Below the pieces are notes generated by a model that made no database searches, was not told the DNA's origin, and was given only the letters and a program-made list of their open reading frames with translations. Positions 59,606-64,000 of a stretch of DNA of 64,000 nt are shown here, piece by piece. Location of the stretch: assembly GCA_903825315.1 (NCBI GenBank), contig CAIKAD010000001.1, positions 463,401 through 527,400 of the forward strand, written 5' to 3'. The number at the start of each line of letters is the position of its first letter. Position 1 is the stretch's first letter. The position numbers and the translations under genes were made by a program. This DNA is from an uncultured Candidatus Peregrinibacteria bacterium. Its GTDB lineage: Bacteria; Patescibacteriota; Gracilibacteria; Peribacterales; Peribacteraceae.

Positions 59606-60238
59606 ATGCTTGATGCGTATCTGTTCGAGAAGCATCTGGAAGACGACGAGGTCGTCTCACAGTACGTGCACAAATATTGGGGTGTAGCATCAGGCGCATT
59701 GGCATGGCCGACGATTTGGTTCTTTGCAGGCATTGCTATCCTTGTCATGGCCCCTGTCCGTACCGTCTTTATTGCTTTTGTTGTCTGGAGCCTTTTCACC
59801 ATTCAATGGTGGCTGCGTAACTTCCTCGATTACTTTCTCGATGTTTGGATCATTACGGATCGTGGTGTCATCTCCTTGCAATGGGAAGGATGGTTTCATC
59901 GCACATCTTCCCGCATTCTTTACTCAGATATTCAGGGCGTGAGCTACGAAATCAGCGGCATAGTGGGAACCCTCAACCGTGTTGGAACTATCGCCATAGA
60001 AAAGGTATCCACCGGCGGTACGATTTCACTTTCCCATGTCCGCCATCCGCGCAAGGTGGAGACGCTCATACTTCAAAATATGGAGACGTATCTGCACACG
60101 AAGAATTTGAAGAACGCCAAGCACGTGCAGGAGCTTCTCTCCGATATCGTCGCTGGACAGGTTCAATTTACAGATGTACAAGGATCCGCTTATAAGAAGG
60201 GGGGAAAGGCGCGCACCATTACATTCCGTAAGGTATGA
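59606..60238 (+). CDS. Membrane protein with bacterial PH (bPH2/DUF304-like) domain
   Basis: 210 residues. Two membrane segments (about 26-45 and 50-68) are followed by a PH-like beta domain: DVWIITDRGVISLQWEGWF, ILYSDIQGVSYE, GTLNRVGTIAIEKVS and HPRKVETLI fit the bPH2 pattern, in which the sheet lies at the membrane. Function of these domains is unclear. An in-frame ATG at 59561 would start upstream of the -10, so 59606 is preferred. Next gene overlaps its stop (ATGA). Confidence 0.78.
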   Translation: MLDAYLFEKHLEDDEVVSQYVHKYWGVASGALAWPTIWFFAGIAILVMAPVRTVFIAFVVWSLFTIQWWLRNFLDYFLDVWIITDRGVISLQWEGWFHRTSSRILYSDIQGVSYEISGIVGTLNRVGTIAIEKVSTGGTISLSHVRHPRKVETLILQNMETYLHTKNLKNAKHVQELLSDIVAGQVQFTDVQGSAYKKGGKARTITFRKV

Positions 60239-60639
60239 GTATGTGGAATTGGATTGTTTTGGCAGTCCTTGCGGCTCTCGCTCTCCTGCTCTGGGGTTGG
60301 CATCTTAAACGATCCTGGAATCGTACGAGATTGAACAGCTCGGCGCGTAAGCGCGTACTGGAACAATGGGCCCTCGTCCAATCTGAAGGGGAGCCGCACC
60401 GCAAGCTTTTGGGAGCAGATGCCGTTCTCGACGTAGCGCTTGCTGGTCTCGGATACCAGGGGACGCTAGGGGAAAAACTCAAACGCGCTGGTTCCTTTGT
60501 ACCGGATCTCAACGAGGTCTGGCGTGCGCACAAGATACGCAACCGCATTGCGCATGAGGCCGGGATACAACTAAGTGAACGTGAAGTGCAGGAAGCCATT
60601 CGGGTGCTTGAGAAAACTATCCACCATTTTTGCAGATAG
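60235..60639 (+). CDS. Small membrane-anchored protein with RNRIAH motif
   Basis: 134 residues: one N-terminal membrane helix (IVLAVLAALALLLWGW, about 7-22), a basic stretch, then a helical domain with VWRAHKIRNRIAHEAGIQLSEREVQEAIRVLE. The R-x4-H arrangement (RNRIAH) is like that of HEPN domains, but the match is short and could be chance. Starts inside the stop of the PH-domain gene (ATGA), so the two are coupled and may act together. Confidence 0.7.
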   Translation: MSMWNWIVLAVLAALALLLWGWHLKRSWNRTRLNSSARKRVLEQWALVQSEGEPHRKLLGADAVLDVALAGLGYQGTLGEKLKRAGSFVPDLNEVWRAHKIRNRIAHEAGIQLSEREVQEAIRVLEKTIHHFCR

Positions 60640-60743
60640 TTATGAAGTATTTCTTCATCATGTATCGATCCATCGTTAAGCTATTGAGTTAGAACCATGA
60701 AGACGTTTCCATCCATCCGTATTCATAGTACCGTGTTCATCCT

Positions 60744-61304
60744 GTGAAACCCTCACTCGTCATCATCGGACTCGGCAATCCAGGCGAAGGGTACGCAAGA
60801 ACGCGTCACAATGCAGGATTTCAGGCTATCGATGTCCTTGCCAAGGCATTTGGGCAGGGACCATGGAAAGAGAAGGACCGACTCCAATCCGATATTCAAG
60901 AGGCGCGCATTGTCGCTGCCCCTGTACTCCTTGTAAAACCACGAACTTTTATGAACCTCTCAGGCGACGCCGTTCGCAAAGTGGTGGATTTTTATAAGTT
61001 ACAGCCTTCTGAACAAGTCCTTGTTATCAGTGATGATATTGACCTCCCACTAGGGGAAACACGCCTGAGGGTCTCCGGCGGCCCGGGGACTCATAACGGG
61101 CTCAAGTCAGTCGTCGCTGCTATTGGAGAAGGATTTCCACGCCTTCGTATTGGCCTGGGAACACACCCGCAAGGCGCCGACCTTGCCACATGGGTTCTGA
61201 GTGTCCCCTCGCAAGAAGAATCTCATAAGATCTCTCAGTCATTAGAAGCTTTGCCCGGCCTTCTCACGTCCTTTGTCATGGAAAAACCACCACCCTCCGT
61301 TTAG
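60744..61304 (+). CDS. pth: Peptidyl-tRNA hydrolase
   Basis: Frees tRNA from dropped-off peptidyl-tRNA. GLGNPGEGYARTRHNAGF with the catalytic His (about 22), LVKPRTFMNLSGDAV, VISDDIDLPLGETRLRVSGGPGTHNGLKS and FPRLRIGLGTHP are diagnostic. 186 residues. GTG start, since the family N-terminus begins there and no ATG is available. Confidence 0.97.
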   Translation: MKPSLVIIGLGNPGEGYARTRHNAGFQAIDVLAKAFGQGPWKEKDRLQSDIQEARIVAAPVLLVKPRTFMNLSGDAVRKVVDFYKLQPSEQVLVISDDIDLPLGETRLRVSGGPGTHNGLKSVVAAIGEGFPRLRIGLGTHPQGADLATWVLSVPSQEESHKISQSLEALPGLLTSFVMEKPPPSV

Positions 61305-61382
61305 GAACTGGTCTGATTTGATGATTTGGTGTCGTGCCAAAAACACCCTCAGCGCGCATAAGAATGGGAAATATGCGATCAC

Positions 61383-61411
61383 AAAAACCCCCGTACGCAA
61401 CGGAGGGTTTT
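61383..61411. terminator. Bidirectional terminator between pth and the surface protein
   Basis: AAAAACCC-CCGTACGCAACGG-AGGGTTTT: inverted repeat with A-run and T-run on either side, so it can act for pth on the plus strand and for the large gene on the minus strand. Confidence 0.75.
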
Positions 61412-61428
61412 CGTCAGTTCTTCAATGG

Positions 61429-64000
61429 TCAAATCCAGCGTTTCACAAATACATTGCCGGCCGCAAAGCCAAGACCCAGAAGAGTCGCCATAATTGTCAT
61501 CAGGGAAGCGCCGGCCGATGTATCGAGTGGGCGCACAAAGCGCGATTCAGAGAGCATTGCAGTCATCGTTCCCGTCTGCGGCATCAGGGTAATGACGCGT
61601 ACATCGTACGAAGCATAGAGATCATCCACATCCGTGGCACGAACGACAGAGTTATTGGGAATTATTTCCCCCTGCGTTACATTTTCTGTTAGGCGGACAC
61701 GATAATGGAGTCGCAAATCCTTACCCGCTTCCAAGAGAGGAACATTCCACTGGATTCCCGTATCGGTTAGTACGCCTCCATCCGTATCGAGAACGCTCAG
61801 CTTGTCAAAATCCATCTCGTCATCAATGCTCACATCGTGTGCATCCTGCTTGGATACGTTACGCACAATAATGGTGTACGTGTAGATGTCACCACCCTGC
61901 GCTTCCGCTCGATCCGCGAATTTCTCCAGGTTCAGTTGTGGCGGATCTTTTTTAACGACGCGGCTGTTAAGGATGATCTGCGACACGTCAATTCCATGGC
62001 GGTAACGGCCCCATTCGCTCGGTCTTTCGCAAGATGTACAGCCACCTCCACCGCTGCTCGAACCGCCGGGGGTAGAGGACTGTGCAGCGGACGATGAAGA
62101 AGACGAGGAAAAGGACGAGGATGATGTAGAGGAAGAAGACACCGAGGAAGACGAGGATGATTCAAGGGAACTGCTAACGGAAGAAGAGCTGGAGGAACTT
62201 GTACCAATTTGCGTGATGCGGAAGTCCACGCGCGCGCATGTGGGCCCTGCAGCTACAGAGACGCTTCCTCCTGCAGGAACAACGGAATCCTGGCGCCACA
62301 ACAAGGGATCGAATCCCTGTGTGACGGTGTGCGAACCCAGAGGCAAATCTTTGAAGGTGAGCCTTCCACTCGCATCACTCGTCATACTGGTATCATCTTC
62401 GAGACGGAAGGTAAATGGCGGAATGCTCGTGAAGGGGTTGTTCTGCAGGTCCATCGCCGTGAGCCACACGTCTATGCAACCAAGGGAAGAAACGCTGGAT
62501 GTGGAGGAGCTGGATGACGCCTGGCTGGAGGAGGAAGCGCTGGAAGCCGTGCAGGATGACTGACAATCGGAGAGGGAAATATCCTGGCAACCGTTACCAG
62601 CCGATACCAAGCACTGCGTACATTGGTTCTGCACACATTTGTATCCAGCGGTATCGTCAATGCTGGATGACGATGAACTCGAAGAATCCTCGGACGATGA
62701 TGAACTAGAACTTGAGCTAGAGCTCGATTCGGAAGAAGCTTCGCTGGACGAGGAAGAGGACTCCGAGCTCGAACTGTCGGACGAACTGGAACTCTCCTGT
62801 TCACTGCTGGACGATGATGCTGAAGATGCCTCGGACGACGAAGAGGAAGTGGAAGAGGAGGTAGGTGCTTTCTGCTTGTTGATGAAACTCACCTCCACGC
62901 ACGTCGACCCCGGAACAACCGTTACAACGCCTCCGGCGGGGGTTACCTCCTGAAGCTCCCATGCAGGATCGGCGTCTTCCGTCACTACATGCTGTCCAGC
63001 GGGAATGCTCGGGAACGTCGCGTCACCGATGCTATCGTTCCATTTAACCTGATCGGAACCATCGAGTCGGAATGTGAATTGCGACACGTGCTCTGTGGGG
63101 TTTCCGTCTAGACCATACGTTGTTTTCTTAATCTTGATGCATCCGTTCGCAGCGCTGGATGCTTCGGACGAACTCGACGAAGACTCCGGTGTACTGCTGC
63201 ATGAGGACGACGATGAAGAAGACTGCGGAACGTTCTTGAAGTTTTTAAATTCTATCGCCGCGCATGTGTCCTTGGCTTCGACATGCACTTTCCCGTCCTG
63301 CGGCGTAACAATCCATTTTGTCCAGCCATACAAATCGTCTTCCGTCACAATATTCAGCCCTGGCGTTACGGAATTGAAAATCGCTATGCCTCCAGTGTTG
63401 CTCTGGGTCGAGGCTTCCGTCCCGTTGAGACGGAACGTAAAGGGAGGCAGCGGCTTGATGGAGTTTCCTTCCAGAATCCCTACTTTGGTAATAACGATAC
63501 ATCCCTTTGTAGCAACGCTGGAGGAACTACTGGAACTTTGCGGATGGTCCGATTCGTTATCATCCTGAAGACTTGTACAGCCGGAATCCTGCGGGAAGTC
63601 AAAGAAACCGTCCCCGTCATTGTCCTTACCATCCTGGCACTGCGCTTTGGGAGACAATTCATCATTGTCGAAGGCGTTGCTGCAGCTGAAGTCATTGGGA
63701 TAATCGATTGCGCCATCTCCGTCGTTATCAATGGTATCGCTGCATTGCCAGGAATTATTTTCGTCGTCATCTTGGTTACTGGAGCATCCGGGATCCTGAG
63801 GATAGTCCTTCACCGTGTCCCCATCATTGTCCAATCCGTCCTGACATTTAGATAGAGGAAGCGTTTCATCCGTGTCCGTTGCCGAGGTGCAGCTGAAGTC
63901 CGCCGGGTAATCCGTGGCGCCGTCCTGGTCATTGTCGATGCCGTCGCTGCACTGCGGATGACCTGACTCGTCATTGTCCTGGTTGCTGGAACAGCCGGGA
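61429..64000 (-). CDS. Large mosaic surface protein, 5' end beyond the window
   Basis: At least 857 residues. From the visible N-terminal side: about five 40-residue units of the type CQDGxDNDGDGxxDYPxDxGCSS (calcium-binding DxDGD loops, paired cysteines); three copies of a prealbumin/Cna-B-like domain (PPFTFRL, TEDDLYGW, TC-F-N pattern) divided by long serine runs; one small Cys-rich module (YKCVQNQCTQCLVSAGNGC); a DUF11-type domain (GDIYTYTIIVRNVSKQDAHDVSI...); then MPQTG (61585-61571), a membrane helix and tail KRWI. Adhesin-like, wall- or membrane-anchored. The frame is open through base 64000. Confidence 0.85.
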   Translation of the reverse strand, partial: PGCSSNQDNDESGHPQCSDGIDNDQDGATDYPADFSCTSATDTDETLPLSKCQDGLDNDGDTVKDYPQDPGCSSNQDDDENNSWQCSDTIDNDGDGAIDYPNDFSCSNAFDNDELSPKAQCQDGKDNDGDGFFDFPQDSGCTSLQDDNESDHPQSSSSSSSVATKGCIVITKVGILEGNSIKPLPPFTFRLNGTEASTQSNTGGIAIFNSVTPGLNIVTEDDLYGWTKWIVTPQDGKVHVEAKDTCAAIEFKNFKNVPQSSSSSSSCSSTPESSSSSSEASSAANGCIKIKKTTYGLDGNPTEHVSQFTFRLDGSDQVKWNDSIGDATFPSIPAGQHVVTEDADPAWELQEVTPAGGVVTVVPGSTCVEVSFINKQKAPTSSSTSSSSSEASSASSSSSEQESSSSSDSSSSESSSSSSEASSESSSSSSSSSSSSEDSSSSSSSSIDDTAGYKCVQNQCTQCLVSAGNGCQDISLSDCQSSCTASSASSSSQASSSSSTSSVSSLGCIDVWLTAMDLQNNPFTSIPPFTFRLEDDTSMTSDASGRLTFKDLPLGSHTVTQGFDPLLWRQDSVVPAGGSVSVAAGPTCARVDFRITQIGTSSSSSSSVSSSLESSSSSSVSSSSTSSSSFSSSSSSSAAQSSTPGGSSSGGGGCTSCERPSEWGRYRHGIDVSQIILNSRVVKKDPPQLNLEKFADRAEAQGGDIYTYTIIVRNVSKQDAHDVSIDDEMDFDKLSVLDTDGGVLTDTGIQWNVPLLEAGKDLRLHYRVRLTENVTQGEIIPNNSVVRATDVDDLYASYDVRVITLMPQTGTMTAMLSESRFVRPLDTSAGASLMTIMATLLGLGFAAGNVFVKRWI

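Noticed and set aside
62639..63568. Acidic Glu/Asp/Leu-rich plus-strand frames opposite the serine linkers
   Set aside because: They are reverse-complement readings of serine codons in the large surface-protein gene.

Overview
The window looks like part of a small, streamlined bacterial genome from the Candidate Phyla Radiation, most likely Peregrinibacteria/Peribacteria. That placement is an inference. It rests on moderate GC, many exported proteins with long serine-tract linkers, SLH-domain proteins, stand-alone or trimmed versions of core enzymes, and very short intergenic spaces. TGA is used as an ordinary stop. No rRNA, CRISPR array, transposase or prophage was seen.

Layout. 1-1380: groEL (5' part) and groES under a CIRCE/HrcA-type promoter. 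1400-3860: exported proteins, a lipoprotein and a CAP-domain protein. 3875-6430: tRNA-Leu, an O-antigen-ligase-like membrane protein and tRNA-Pro. 6500-11930: GerMN protein, then LemA, TPM, lipoprotein and PKD-repeat genes. 11930-16190: tsaD and lgt (divergent), rnhB, a MurE-like ligase and riboflavin kinase. 17100-26000: tRNA-Ser, a GT-C glycosyltransferase, transketolase, C39-like lipoprotein, SLH/cupredoxin protein, transaldolase, M23 peptidase and ROK kinase. 26080-29800: an ECF sigma factor followed by a 965-residue repeat protein almost free of Lys and Arg. 29860-35310: PD-(D/E)XK nuclease, tRNA-Ser, an AT-rich membrane gene, L,D-transpeptidase, rsmH, an FtsL-like gene and pyruvate kinase. 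35520-43740: SLH protein, cupredoxin, tRNA-Arg, pyrH, frr, a PurQ-PurS-like fusion, a SpoU methyltransferase and priA. 43860-50590: tRNA-Pro, zinc-ribbon protein, queuosine-precursor transporter, pdxS, pdxT, lepA, 2'-5' RNA ligase, initiator tRNA and rpmA. 50590-61310: FtsB-like, murC, SLH protein, purL, murJ, acylphosphatase, secE-nusG, lepB, PH-domain membrane protein and pth. 61430-64000: a large mosaic surface protein that runs off the end.

How the genes fit together. Envelope building dominates: MurC, a MurE-like ligase, MurJ, an L,D-transpeptidase, an M23 peptidase and FtsL/FtsB-like proteins for the wall; Lgt, LepB and SecE for export; SLH, PKD, cupredoxin and serine-linker proteins as cargo. 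Carbon metabolism is represented by transketolase, transaldolase, a ROK sugar kinase and pyruvate kinase. Purine (PurQ-PurS-like, PurL), pyridoxal phosphate (PdxS/T) and UMP phosphorylation genes are also present.

Two things stand out. First, at more than twenty genes a good -10 hexamer lies only 6-9 bases before the start codon, so transcription should begin at or within a few bases of it. The same compressed layout is seen at the tRNA genes. This points to widespread leaderless transcription, with only a few genes showing a clear Shine-Dalgarno site. Second, the repeat protein at 26861-29758 has 21 copies of a 15-residue S-x2-N-x4-N-x5-Q core and sits directly behind an ECF sigma gene, which makes it a candidate for an undescribed amyloid-like or beta-solenoid surface fibre.
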